From Fimenecus sp052273625 (GTDB lineage Bacteria > Bacillota > Clostridia > Oscillospirales > Acutalibacteraceae): DNA of 64,000 nucleotides. Of this stretch, positions 1-7,595 are shown piece after piece. The position numbers were made by a program, and so were the translations under genes. Numbering within the stretch: the stretch's first letter is position 1; every line of letters begins with the position of its first letter. The stretch is from assembly GCA_052273625.1 (NCBI GenBank), contig DAVZHW010000007.1, forward strand, positions 9,668 through 73,667, read 5' to 3'. The notes beneath the pieces are model-generated. The model was not told the DNA's origin. It did no database searches and saw nothing but the letters and a program-made list of their open reading frames with translations.

Positions 1-72
1 ATTTCTAACAATTTCAAAAATTTTTATTTTTTATAAAAGGTCTGAAAGTCAAACTTTTTTCAATTTTACTTT

Positions 73-100
73 AACACATTTTTTGCATTGTCATAGTATG
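73..100 (+). promoter_or_regulatory. Possible sporulation-sigma-like promoter
   Basis: CATAGTAT at 92-99 fits the CATAnnnT -10 pattern of mother-cell sigma factors (SigE/SigK). An AACA at 73-76 lies 15 bases upstream. There is no good SigA promoter in front of the small Cys-rich gene. The match is short in an AT-rich stretch, so it is weak. Confidence 0.25.
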
Positions 101-130
101 TAATGATGAACGACGAAGGGAGGCACCACA

Positions 131-238
131 GTGAACAACTTTTTCAATAACAACTGTCTTTTGGTTCTCATTATCATCATTATCTTACTCTCCGATAATG
201 ACAACGGTTGCGGTTGCAACAGAACAGGCTGCTGCTAA
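131..238 (+). CDS. Small hydrophobic Cys-rich peptide, 35 aa, unknown function
   Basis: GTG start with a strong ribosome binding site (GGGAGG at 118-123, 7 bases before the start). The peptide has an Asn-rich head (MNNFFNNN), a Leu/Ile/Val stretch at about residues 9-20 (one short membrane segment) and a polar tail with five Cys (GCGC and GCC at the end). It stands alone and is followed by a strong intrinsic terminator, so it is a complete transcription unit. Its build resembles small Cys-rich or sporulation-associated peptides common in Clostridia; I do not recognise a named family. The coding call rests on the ribosome binding site, the sensible hydrophobic/Cys composition and the terminator. 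Confidence 0.6.
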   Translation: MNNFFNNNCLLVLIIIIILLSDNDNGCGCNRTGCC

Positions 239-317
239 AAAGAAGGCTGTCATCAAGGCTGAGTATTCATAAGGCAGCTTTGCTTCAAAACAACATCTTT
301 TCTAACAATAATTCGTT

Positions 318-365
318 AACCCCCGCAGATATGCGTCAGCATTATCTGCGGGGGTTGCCTTTTCT
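318..365 (+). terminator. Intrinsic terminator after the small Cys-rich gene
   Basis: Perfect 14-bp stem (318-331 with 343-356, core CCCCCGCAGAT), an 11-base loop and a T-rich tail (TTGCCTTTTCTT). Confidence 0.9.
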
Positions 366-456
366 TGTATAAAAAATATATTATCTTGAAGTGCGTTGCA
401 GTTTCGTAGTTATAAAAATTCTTTTATACGAGAAACCAAAGCTTCCTTATAAACAC

Positions 457-486
457 TCGGCCAATGATGACAGCCGATTTTTTATT
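457..486. terminator. Weak hairpin downstream of the rnf operon
   Basis: TCGGC (457-461) pairs with GCCGA (473-477). The T tract (TTTTTTATT) is on the plus-strand side, so it would stop rightward transcripts. Leftward transcripts leaving rnfB meet only GTGTTTAT after the stem. I see no stronger terminator for the rnf operon between 361 and 493. Confidence 0.35.
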
Positions 487-493
487 GTTTGTG

Positions 494-1297
494 TTATTCG
501 ATTGTAATAGTCTTAATTGCTTTGGTCGGGCAAGCCTCGACGCATTTTCCGCAATTAGTGCATTTTGAAACATCAACCGCAGCGACATTGTTTTCAACCG
601 TAACAGCCTGTGATTCGCAGACCTTAACGCATTTCATACAGCCGATACAACCGACATCACAAGCCTTGCGTGTAAGTGCGCCCTTATCCTGATTTCTGCA
701 AGTAACCGTTGCAAAGGACTTGTGCAACGGCAAAAGCTCAATAAGATTTTTCGGGCAAGCCGACATACATTTTTTACAAGCCTTACAGAGCATCGGGTCA
801 ACTCTTGCGACACCGTCGCAGATTTTAAGAGCGCCATACTCACATTCCTTTACGCAGTCGCCGAAGCCGATACAGCCGTATATACAATCCTTCGGTCCGC
901 CGAAAAGCTGGGAAGCCAATTTACAGCTCTGCACGCCTGCATATTCAAGCTTGTCGCCGTTGTGCGAGGATGTGCCGTTACATCTTACGAAAGCCGCCAT
1001 AGGCTCAACGCTCTCCGCCTTAACGCCTAAAACCTCCGCAATACCCTTTGCCGCTTCCGAACCGCCGGGAGCGCAAAGATTTGTCTTGGTTGTTTCGCCC
1101 TTTGAAAGAGCCGAAGCGTAACCGTCGCAACCCGAAAAACCGCAAGCACCGCAGTTTGCGCCGGGCAAGCACTCTCTGATTTGTTCAGCCTTTTCGTCTT
1201 TGGGCACAGCCATAACAACCGAAGCAATCGAAAGACCTATGCCTGCGATAAGACCGATAGCACAGACAAGTATAACCGCCGAAATAATTCCGTTCAT
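494..1297 (-). CDS. rnfB: RnfB, ferredoxin-type subunit of the Rnf complex
   Basis: 267 aa. An N-terminal membrane helix (about residues 4-29) is followed by the Fe-S domain with C49-x2-C52-x4-C57 and C75. After that come several ferredoxin-type cysteine groups (C138/C142/C148/C152, C171/C174/C177/C181, C217/C220/C223/C227, C246/C249/C252/C256). RnfB is the entry point for electrons from reduced ferredoxin in the membrane complex that couples ferredoxin:NAD+ oxidoreduction to Na+ or H+ translocation. It is the last gene of apbE-NusGII-Gx-rnfCDGEAB. It has more clusters than the short proteobacterial RnfB, as is usual in Clostridia. Confidence 0.96.
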   Translation of the reverse strand: MNGIISAVILVCAIGLIAGIGLSIASVVMAVPKDEKAEQIRECLPGANCGACGFSGCDGYASALSKGETTKTNLCAPGGSEAAKGIAEVLGVKAESVEPMAAFVRCNGTSSHNGDKLEYAGVQSCKLASQLFGGPKDCIYGCIGFGDCVKECEYGALKICDGVARVDPMLCKACKKCMSACPKNLIELLPLHKSFATVTCRNQDKGALTRKACDVGCIGCMKCVKVCESQAVTVENNVAAVDVSKCTNCGKCVEACPTKAIKTITIE

Positions 1298-1309
1298 AAC
1301 TCTACCCCC

Positions 1310-1897
1310 TTAACCGAACATATTCTCAACAAGTCCCGTAAAGCCGAGGAACGAGAGAGATGTGAGGCTTGCCGATATAAGAGTTATCGGAAGTCCCTGC
1401 AGGAATTTCGGAATATCACAGCTTTCAAGCTTTGAACGAACTCCCGCAAACATAACCATCGCAACCATAAAGCCGAGACCTGCGCCGAGGGTGTTTATCA
1501 TAGCGTGTGAGAATGAATAGCCGTTGTCGATATTGAGTATCGTAACGCCCAAGACCGCACAGTTTGTTGTGATAAGCGGAAGATAAATTCCGAGTGAGCT
1601 GTAAAGCGCCGGAATGTACTTTTTAAGCACAATTTCAACGAGCTGTACAAGCGCCGCAATAACCAAGATAAATACGATTGTCTGGAGATAACCAAGACCT
1701 TTTTTATCAAGGAATGTGTTAAGCGGATAGGTTACAGCCGAGGAAAGAAGCATTACGAAAATAACCGCAAGGCTCATTCCGACTGCCGTATTAAGCTTCT
1801 TCGATACGCCCAAGAACGGACAAATACCGAGGAACTTTGAAAGAATATAGTTGTTTGTAAGAATTGCAGTTAAAAGGATTGAGAAAAATATTTTCAT
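1310..1897 (-). CDS. rnfA: RnfA, integral membrane subunit of the Rnf complex
   Basis: 195 aa with about six membrane helices. The N-terminus (ILTNNYILSKFLGICPFLGV) is the hallmark of RnfA/NqrE. RnfA and RnfE are homologous, inverted-topology subunits that form the ion path and hold a 2Fe-2S centre through conserved membrane Cys, here C26 in GICPF. The ATG overlaps the rnfE stop by one base (TAATG), suggesting translational coupling. Length is normal for the family. Confidence 0.96.
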   Translation of the reverse strand: MKIFFSILLTAILTNNYILSKFLGICPFLGVSKKLNTAVGMSLAVIFVMLLSSAVTYPLNTFLDKKGLGYLQTIVFILVIAALVQLVEIVLKKYIPALYSSLGIYLPLITTNCAVLGVTILNIDNGYSFSHAMINTLGAGLGFMVAMVMFAGVRSKLESCDIPKFLQGLPITLISASLTSLSFLGFTGLVENMFG

Positions 1898-2604
1898 TAT
1901 TTTTCAACCTCCTTTTCTCCGCATTTTTCGCCTGCCGCAAGCTTTTCGCAGTTAGCAGCCATCGGGCAAGCCTTACAGCCGCCGAGAGTCGCCTTTTTGC
2001 CGCCGCCTGCCTCTGCAAGCTTATTAGCGCAAGCCATTACAAGACCGAAAACGAAAAATCCGCCGGGAGCCAATACAAATATAGTCATAGGCGGTATGCT
2101 TTCGGGAAGAATTGCGTGACCGTAAAGCGAGCCTGAGCCGAGGAGCTCTCTGACAGTGCCCATAATTGCAAGCGCACAGGTAAAGCCGACGCCCATTCCC
2201 AAGCCGTCGAGAGCCGAAGCCACAACGGAGTTCTTACCTGCAAACGCCTCTGCTCTGCCAAGGATAATGCAGTTTACGACGATAAGCGGAAGATACACGC
2301 CGAGCTGTTCGTCAAGCGAGGGCAAGAATGCCTTTACAAGCATCTGAACGATTGTAACGAAGCCTGCGATAATTACGATATAGCAAGGAATTCTGACCTT
2401 TTGCGGAATTACCTTACGAAGCGCCGAAATAACAATGTTTGAGCATACGAGGACTATCATAGCCGAAAGTCCCATACCGATAGCACTCTCAAGCGAGGTT
2501 GTTGTCGCAAGGGTCGGGCAGGTACCGAGTACAAGTCTTAAAACGGGGTTTTCCTTGATGATACCCTTTGTAAACTCGTGTCCGAGTGATTTCTTATCAG
2601 CCAT
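1897..2604 (-). CDS. rnfE: RnfE, integral membrane subunit of the Rnf complex
   Basis: 235 aa from ATG at 2604 (MADKKSLGHEF), which has a GGAGGTG ribosome binding site 8 bases upstream; a GTG three codons earlier is possible but too close to that site. The segment NPVLRLVLGTCPTLA is the RnfE/NqrD signature and carries the membrane Cys expected for the RnfA/RnfE 2Fe-2S centre. About six helices. The start lies inside the 3' end of rnfG. The Cys-rich tail after residue 200 (GGCKACPMAANCEKLAAGEK) is a small soluble extension that could bind metal; that is inference. Confidence 0.95.
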   Translation of the reverse strand: MADKKSLGHEFTKGIIKENPVLRLVLGTCPTLATTTSLESAIGMGLSAMIVLVCSNIVISALRKVIPQKVRIPCYIVIIAGFVTIVQMLVKAFLPSLDEQLGVYLPLIVVNCIILGRAEAFAGKNSVVASALDGLGMGVGFTCALAIMGTVRELLGSGSLYGHAILPESIPPMTIFVLAPGGFFVFGLVMACANKLAEAGGGKKATLGGCKACPMAANCEKLAAGEKCGEKEVEK

Positions 2605-3178
2605 TTGCCTCACCTCCTGCTGTCTTGTACAAGTCCAAAGCCGTATTTACCGCCGAGGTAACCGCTTTAGAGGTTATTGTCGCACCTGTCAAAGCCTGAA
2701 TTTCATTGTCTGACGGTGTGCCTGTCTTGATAACGGAAATTTCCGCATTTTTGTCCTTATACTGATTTAAGAACTTATCGTTTTTAGCGTTCATACCGAG
2801 ACCTGCGGTTTCGTTTATCGAAAGGATTGCGACGCCCTTTACGCTTCCCTCGGTATCTATGCCGACCATAATGTCAATATCTCCGCCGTAACCTTTAGCA
2901 GAAGTCAGGAACACATAGCCGACTTTTTCTTCTGACTTTGAAAGTCCCTCAAAATATGTATACTGCACGCCGTCTTTTTCAACCGTCTTTTCATCCGAGA
3001 AGCTCTCGGCGTCGCTCAAAACTACCTTTTTGGTATTGTTCTGGGTTTCGATGGCAAGCTGTTCGATTTTCGGAGCTGTTACCATATTTGTAACAGCCAA
3101 AAGAGCCGTAACGACAAGGCAGATTACAAAGAGTGAAACGGCAGGAACTAAAATTTCTTTTGCGTTTAGCTTTTTCAT
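2597..3178 (-). CDS. rnfG: RnfG, covalent-FMN subunit of the Rnf complex
   Basis: 193 aa. One N-terminal membrane helix (about residues 10-32) precedes an extracytoplasmic FMN-binding domain. The flavinylation motif TGATITS is at residues 164-170; the Thr of the xGAT motif (T167) is the expected site of phosphoester-linked FMN, placed by ApbE, which this operon encodes. It overlaps rnfD by four bases and rnfE by eight, so the four genes are translationally coupled. Confidence 0.96.
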   Translation of the reverse strand: MKKLNAKEILVPAVSLFVICLVVTALLAVTNMVTAPKIEQLAIETQNNTKKVVLSDAESFSDEKTVEKDGVQYTYFEGLSKSEEKVGYVFLTSAKGYGGDIDIMVGIDTEGSVKGVAILSINETAGLGMNAKNDKFLNQYKDKNAEISVIKTGTPSDNEIQALTGATITSKAVTSAVNTALDLYKTAGGEANG

Positions 3179-4194
3179 TTTGCCGCCTCCTCTTTTTTAA
3201 TTTTCTCCTTAATGAAGCCGAACGGCTTTTGCGCCGTAAGGTTATCAATGTGAGGAACAAGAATGTTCATAAGAATAATCGAGAACGATACGCCCTCGGG
3301 GAGTGAGCCGAAAATTCTGATAAGCGAGGTTATGATACCGCAGCCGATTGCGAAAATCACCTTGCCTCTGAAATTTATCGGAGAGGTGGTGTAGTCGGTA
3401 GCCATAAACACAGCGCCGAGCAAAAGTCCGCCTGCCATAAGCTGATAGAGTACAAACGGAACATTACCCTTGCCTACGATAAGCATAATAACGGCAACGG
3501 TGCCGATATAGAAAAGCGGAATTGTCGGTGAGATAACCTTTCTGATGAACAGATAAAGCGCACCTAAAATAATCGCCGCCGCACAGGTTTCGCCGAGGCA
3601 GCCGCCACGAACACCGAAGAACATTTTTGCAAGCTCGGGAAGCTCGGGACTGTTCAAGGTCTGTGCAATACCCTCTGAATTATACTTGCCTGCAAACTGT
3701 GCCAAAGGAGTTGCCGTTGTAACTGCGTCAAGTGTTTTAATTCTCCACGCAAATGCAGGAACAAAATTGTTTACATAGGTCGGGAAAGATGTCATAAGAA
3801 CAATTCTGCCGACTAATGCAGGGTTTACAAAGTTCTGACCTATACCGCCGAAGAACTGCTTAACGACGATTATCGCAACTGCGTCGCCGATAATAACCAT
3901 CCAAAGCGGAATTGTCGAGGGCAGGTTGAACGCAAGCAAAACACCCGTTACAACTGCCGAAAGGTCGCCTATTGTATTTTCTCTTTTCATAGCCTTACGG
4001 CTTAAAAACTCAAACAAAACGCAGAATACCACGCTCGTCAATGTTACAAGCAACGCTCTGAAACCGAAAAGAACTACCGAAAGCACAAGTGCCGGCATAA
4101 GCGCAATAACAACGTCGAGCATTATTCCTCTTGTTGTGTCACCGGTTCGTCTGTGCGGTGAAGCGGTGACAGTCAGTTTTCTCTCCTCGCTCAT
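3175..4194 (-). CDS. rnfD: RnfD, covalent-FMN membrane subunit of the Rnf complex
   Basis: 339 aa from ATG 4194 (MSEERKLTV), which overlaps the rnfC stop as ATGA; longer in-frame extensions lie inside rnfC and lack family similarity. The protein is mostly membrane helices (about nine). TTATPL at residues 159-164 is the RnfD/NqrB flavinylation motif, with T162 the likely FMN attachment site. RnfD passes electrons within the membrane next to RnfG. The family's N-terminal SPHRRTGDTTRGIM segment is intact. Confidence 0.95.
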   Translation of the reverse strand: MSEERKLTVTASPHRRTGDTTRGIMLDVVIALMPALVLSVVLFGFRALLVTLTSVVFCVLFEFLSRKAMKRENTIGDLSAVVTGVLLAFNLPSTIPLWMVIIGDAVAIIVVKQFFGGIGQNFVNPALVGRIVLMTSFPTYVNNFVPAFAWRIKTLDAVTTATPLAQFAGKYNSEGIAQTLNSPELPELAKMFFGVRGGCLGETCAAAIILGALYLFIRKVISPTIPLFYIGTVAVIMLIVGKGNVPFVLYQLMAGGLLLGAVFMATDYTTSPINFRGKVIFAIGCGIITSLIRIFGSLPEGVSFSIILMNILVPHIDNLTAQKPFGFIKEKIKKEEAAK

Positions 4195-5525
4195 TTCTGC
4201 GCCCCCTCTCTGATGATTGCTTTTGCATTTCTCATATACTGAACAAGCGGTCTGCCTGCGGGACACGAATAAGCGCATGAACCGCATTCCATACAAACCA
4301 TTGCGCCGTATTTCTGAAGTGAGTCAATATCCTTTACCTTTGCAAAGCGTTCGATTTTTGTCGGCATAAGGCTCAAAGGACAAGCCTTTGCACATCTGCC
4401 GCAAGAAATACAATCCGTTTCCTTTTTAATGCTTACATCCTTTTTGCCGAGTACAAGAAGCGCGTTATTGCTCTTTAATACGGGTGTGTGAGTGTCGATA
4501 ATCGAAGTACCCATCATAGGACCGCCTGCGATGATTTTAACCGGATCCTCTTTATATCCGCCGCAACGGCTTATTATGTAATCAATTTCGGTACCGATAG
4601 GAACTCTTATGTTCTGCGGCTGTAAAATCGCCGAGCCGTCAACCGTCATTGACCTTGAAACAAGCGGTTTACCCGTCTTGCAGTATCTTGACAAAAATGC
4701 CGCCGAAGCCACGTTCATTACAACACAGCCGACATCTGCCGGAAGCTTTCCGGGCGGTACTTTTCTGCCTGTTGCAGAGAGAACCATCATTTTCTCCGCA
4801 CCCTGCGGATACTTTGACTTCAAGGTCATAACCTTGATTTCGTCATTTTTATCCTCTTTTTCGGCTATTCTTTCAAGAATTTCAATAGCCTCTTTTTTGT
4901 TGTCCTCAACCGCTATAATACACTTCTTAAAGCCGAGCATCTCTTTTACAAGATGAACGCCGTTGAAAACATCCCATGAATTGTCAAGGCACTCACGGTA
5001 GTCAACTGTGATAAACGGCTCGCACTCGGCAGCGTTGATAATAAGCGTGTCGATTCCTGCGTCGGGCTTAAAGCCTAACTTAACGTGTGTCGGGAAGCCC
5101 GCACCGCCGAGACCTACAAGTCCCGAAGCCCTTACAGCCTTTAAGAAGTCCTCTCTTGTGTCGATATTCGGCACCTCAAGTCCCTCGTAAAGTGTGTTCT
5201 CGCCGTCATTTTCGATAATTACCGCCTGAGTTTTCATACCCGTTGCGGTCCTTATTTCCTTTACAGCGGTTACCTTGCCCGAAACAGATGAATGTATAGG
5301 CGCAGAAACAAATTTGTCCGTATCTCCTATGAGCTGACCCACCTTTACCTCGTCGCCGACCTTGACAACAGGCGTACAGGGTGCGCCGATATGCTGACTC
5401 ATCGGAAGCGTAACAAAATCAGGCGCTTCAATTCGTCTTACAGGCATATCCTTGGTGTTCTTGTCATGTGAGACCTTCACTCCGCCCCGTACTTTTTTTA
5501 CGGGTTTAATGATTTCAGAGTGCAT
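4191..5525 (-). CDS. rnfC: RnfC, NADH-interacting Fe-S subunit of the Rnf complex
   Basis: 444 aa. It has the N-terminal RnfC barrel-sandwich domain, then an NADH/FMN-binding domain like the 51-kDa subunit of complex I (GLVGLGGAGFPTHVKL, residues 135-150), and two 4Fe-4S motifs: C372-x2-C375-x2-C378-x3-C382 and C411-x2-C414-x2-C417-x3-C421. It is the peripheral cytoplasmic subunit where NAD+ is reduced. It is the first rnf gene of the operon; the Gx transporter gene ends at the base next to its ATG. Confidence 0.96.
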   Translation of the reverse strand: MHSEIIKPVKKVRGGVKVSHDKNTKDMPVRRIEAPDFVTLPMSQHIGAPCTPVVKVGDEVKVGQLIGDTDKFVSAPIHSSVSGKVTAVKEIRTATGMKTQAVIIENDGENTLYEGLEVPNIDTREDFLKAVRASGLVGLGGAGFPTHVKLGFKPDAGIDTLIINAAECEPFITVDYRECLDNSWDVFNGVHLVKEMLGFKKCIIAVEDNKKEAIEILERIAEKEDKNDEIKVMTLKSKYPQGAEKMMVLSATGRKVPPGKLPADVGCVVMNVASAAFLSRYCKTGKPLVSRSMTVDGSAILQPQNIRVPIGTEIDYIISRCGGYKEDPVKIIAGGPMMGTSIIDTHTPVLKSNNALLVLGKKDVSIKKETDCISCGRCAKACPLSLMPTKIERFAKVKDIDSLQKYGAMVCMECGSCAYSCPAGRPLVQYMRNAKAIIREGAQK

Positions 5526-6053
5526 TTATTTTCCCCCTTTTCGAGTGATAGTTTTGGTTACCCTTTCGAGAGCAGGCATAACCGCCCTCAAAACAGTTCC
5601 CGTTACGGCGCCTGTTACGGTGCCGCTTATAAGCAACACGGGCGCATATCCCAATACGGATAAATTGCCCGCAGTTATAATCGCAACAATCAGCTGACCG
5701 AAATTATGCACAAGAGCGCAGATAATTCCGATTGCCATATATCCTGTTTTCTTTGAAAACTTAAAAAGCAAATACATTGTAACGGTGCTGAGTATTCCGC
5801 CGCAAAAGCTCATAAAAAAAGCCGTTACCCCTCGGGTTACACCTGCAAACAAAGCCTTTATAAAGGTTATCGCAAGTGCGCTCACAAGCCCCATTGACGA
5901 AGCCGCAAACATTGTGGCAATGTTTGAAAAGCCCATTTTTGCCCCCGGCGGCATAAACGCCGCAGTCGGAATAAGCCCCTCAAGGTAAGAGAGCGTCAGC
6001 GCAACCGCCGACAGCACCCCGAACAATGCAATTTTGTAAGTATTATTTTTCAT
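5526..6053 (-). CDS. Gx transporter family membrane protein
   Basis: 175 aa with about five hydrophobic helices. The pattern (YLEGLIP at 23-29, PPGAKMGFSNI at 35-45) matches the Gx transporter family, also called 'heptaprenyl diphosphate synthase component I' in older annotation. Related small ECF-like S components bind vitamins or isoprenoid precursors; the substrate here is unknown. The gene lies between the NusG-II protein and rnfC, one base from each. The placement suggests a role in assembling or supplying the Rnf complex (flavin or quinone precursor), which is inference from context only. Confidence 0.85.
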   Translation of the reverse strand: MKNNTYKIALFGVLSAVALTLSYLEGLIPTAAFMPPGAKMGFSNIATMFAASSMGLVSALAITFIKALFAGVTRGVTAFFMSFCGGILSTVTMYLLFKFSKKTGYMAIGIICALVHNFGQLIVAIITAGNLSVLGYAPVLLISGTVTGAVTGTVLRAVMPALERVTKTITRKGGK

Positions 6054-6054
6054 A

Positions 6055-6420
6055 TCAATATGTCACGGCGTCAAAGCTCGTCTTTTCCCCTTTTACCGAA
6101 AGCACCGTTTTATTCGGCAAGCAAGCCGAAACATCACCCGAATTTTTGAGCTTGCCGCCCTTAATACAGGTCTTATCCTTGCAATCGCTTTCGAGGAAAT
6201 ACGCCTCGCCGTTTTCTATTTTTATTTTAATGCTGTTATCGAGTGCAATTTCATTGTCAACCGACAGCTTATCATGATACACGGTGTCGCCGTTGATTGT
6301 TACCGTAACGTATTTTTCGCCGCCGTTTATGATTTTCCTCGTCAGCACCGAAAGCAAAATCAGCACGCCGATTACCGCAAACAATATCAAATCACAGCGG
6401 GAAATGAGCTTTCTTTTCAT
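6055..6420 (-). CDS. NusG domain II-containing extracytoplasmic protein
   Basis: 121 aa. An N-terminal membrane anchor (about residues 10-29) precedes a small beta-rich domain. The cysteine pattern SDCKDKTCIKGG followed by ACLPNK is typical of the Clostridia NusG domain II family, which is not the transcription factor NusG (no NGN or KOW domain). These proteins recur next to apbE and Rnf/Nqr or Gx genes; their role is unknown. The conserved Cys could bind a metal or form a disulfide outside the membrane. One base separates it from apbE and from the Gx gene. Confidence 0.85.
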   Translation of the reverse strand: MKRKLISRCDLILFAVIGVLILLSVLTRKIINGGEKYVTVTINGDTVYHDKLSVDNEIALDNSIKIKIENGEAYFLESDCKDKTCIKGGKLKNSGDVSACLPNKTVLSVKGEKTSFDAVTY

Positions 6421-6421
6421 A

Positions 6422-7450
6422 TCATTCCACCGTAAAATCCTTGTCAGTCAGGGTGAACGAGTCTCGAAGTCCGTCCGAAACGCTGACGGTTTTGTCGGTG
6501 TATACGAAAACAGCCTCCGCATTGTATTTTTGCAAAATCGGATACGAGGCCGCTTCGCCCAAAACAAAGCAAACCGTTGACAGAGCATCGCTTTCAAGCC
6601 CCGAATGAGCAACCACCGTGACAGAGCAAAGTCCGTTATCGGCAGGCTTTCCCGTTGTGAGATTCAAAAGATGATGATAGGTAACGCCGTCCTTTTCAAA
6701 GGTCTTTTCATAGCTTCCCGAGGTCGAAACGAAGCAGGAGCTAAGCTTGAGCGTCGCAAAAGTGTCGTTGACCTCTCCGAACGGATTGCGAATGCCGATT
6801 GTGAAATTATCCTTGCCCGACGGCTTACCGTAAAGAGCGAGACTTCCGCCGACAGACACAACTGCGCCCTTTATTTCCTCGTGTGATAGAAGAATGTCAA
6901 CCGCCTTGTCGCAAGCCGCACCCTTGCCGACCGCGCCGAGATTTAATATCTGACCTTGATTAGCCTTAATTGTAAGATTATTCCTGTCAAGCTCAAGCGC
7001 AGTGTCGTCACAAAGAGAAATCGCCTTTTTGATTTCATCATCGCTCGGAACATTGAAATTGTCCGTATCAAAGCCCCAAAGCTCGGTCAAAGCACCGGAT
7101 GTTACAGCGACCTTTTTAGCGCTCAAAGAAAATAGCTCTTTCGTGTTTTCCACAACGTCAAAAAGCTCACGGCTGACCTTTACGCCGCTTGAAAGGCTTT
7201 GATTTGCCGAATAAAGCTCGGCGGACTTGTCATTTTTTGAAATAACCTTGTCTAAGCGTGAAATTTCGGCTGTGATTTCGTCACACACGCTCTGACCTGC
7301 CTGTGAATTATCAGAGTAGGTCTTAACGCTTACAACGCTGCCCATAGCAAAGGAGGAAGCCTCCTGCGTTTTGCCTGCGCCCGAACAAGAAGAAAAAGCG
7401 AATGTAATGACAAAAAGGATAAGGAAAACGGTAATTTCCTTTATCTTCAT
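6422..7450 (-). CDS. apbE: ApbE, FAD:protein FMN transferase (lipoprotein)
   Basis: 342 aa from ATG 7450; a GTG four codons upstream is an alternative. The signal peptide ends in a lipobox-like FSSC with C22 as the likely lipidated residue. Family motifs are present: SSFAMGSVVSV, NLGAVGKGAACDKAV (FAD binding), SGSYEKTF, HHLLNLTTGKPAD, and the metal-binding VVAHSGLESDALSTV. ApbE uses FAD and Mg2+ to attach FMN to Thr in xGAT motifs. Its obvious substrates are RnfG (T167) and RnfD (T162), encoded in the same operon. First gene of the transcript. Confidence 0.95.
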   Translation of the reverse strand: MKIKEITVFLILFVITFAFSSCSGAGKTQEASSFAMGSVVSVKTYSDNSQAGQSVCDEITAEISRLDKVISKNDKSAELYSANQSLSSGVKVSRELFDVVENTKELFSLSAKKVAVTSGALTELWGFDTDNFNVPSDDEIKKAISLCDDTALELDRNNLTIKANQGQILNLGAVGKGAACDKAVDILLSHEEIKGAVVSVGGSLALYGKPSGKDNFTIGIRNPFGEVNDTFATLKLSSCFVSTSGSYEKTFEKDGVTYHHLLNLTTGKPADNGLCSVTVVAHSGLESDALSTVCFVLGEAASYPILQKYNAEAVFVYTDKTVSVSDGLRDSFTLTDKDFTVE

Positions 7451-7484
7451 ACTTACACCCACTTTTCGACAATTTTACCATACT

Positions 7485-7513
7485 ATTATATTATAAATTC
7501 TTCTAATGTTCAA
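7485..7513 (-). promoter_or_regulatory. Promoter of the apbE-rnf operon
   Basis: On the minus strand, TTGAAC (7508-7513), 17-base spacer, TATAAT (7485-7490). The -10 box is perfect. It lies about 35 bases before the apbE ATG. Confidence 0.75.
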
Positions 7514-7516
7514 GAA

Positions 7517-7534
7517 TTGTTATATAAATAACAA
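7517..7534. promoter_or_regulatory. Rex-like operator between two divergent promoters
   Basis: TTGTTATATAAATAACAA is an 18-base perfect inverted repeat; with flanking A/T the arms are 8 bp around 4 bases. The Clostridia Rex consensus TTGTTAAnnnnTTAACAA matches at 12 of 14 defined positions. It sits between the -35 boxes of the apbE-rnf promoter and the alcohol dehydrogenase promoter, so one bound dimer could affect both. Rex senses the NADH/NAD+ ratio. Confidence 0.6.
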
Positions 7535-7548
7535 TATTATATAAACTA

Positions 7549-7578
7549 TTGTATCTTCCATACATTTTGTGATAAAAT
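7549..7578 (+). promoter_or_regulatory. Probable promoter of the iron-type alcohol dehydrogenase
   Basis: TTGTAT (7549-7554), 18-base spacer, TAAAAT (7573-7578). A GAGGTGAG ribosome binding site follows before ATG 7596, leaving a very short leader. Confidence 0.5.
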
Positions 7579-7595
7579 CTATATGAGGTGAGATT

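Noticed and set aside
5526..6053. Heptaprenyl diphosphate synthase subunit (older annotation of this family)
   Set aside because: The protein is wholly membrane-spanning and has no prenyl-diphosphate-binding Asp-rich motif; the transporter family name is safer.
6055..6420. Transcription factor NusG
   Set aside because: Only the domain-II-like fold with a membrane anchor is present; NGN and KOW parts are missing.
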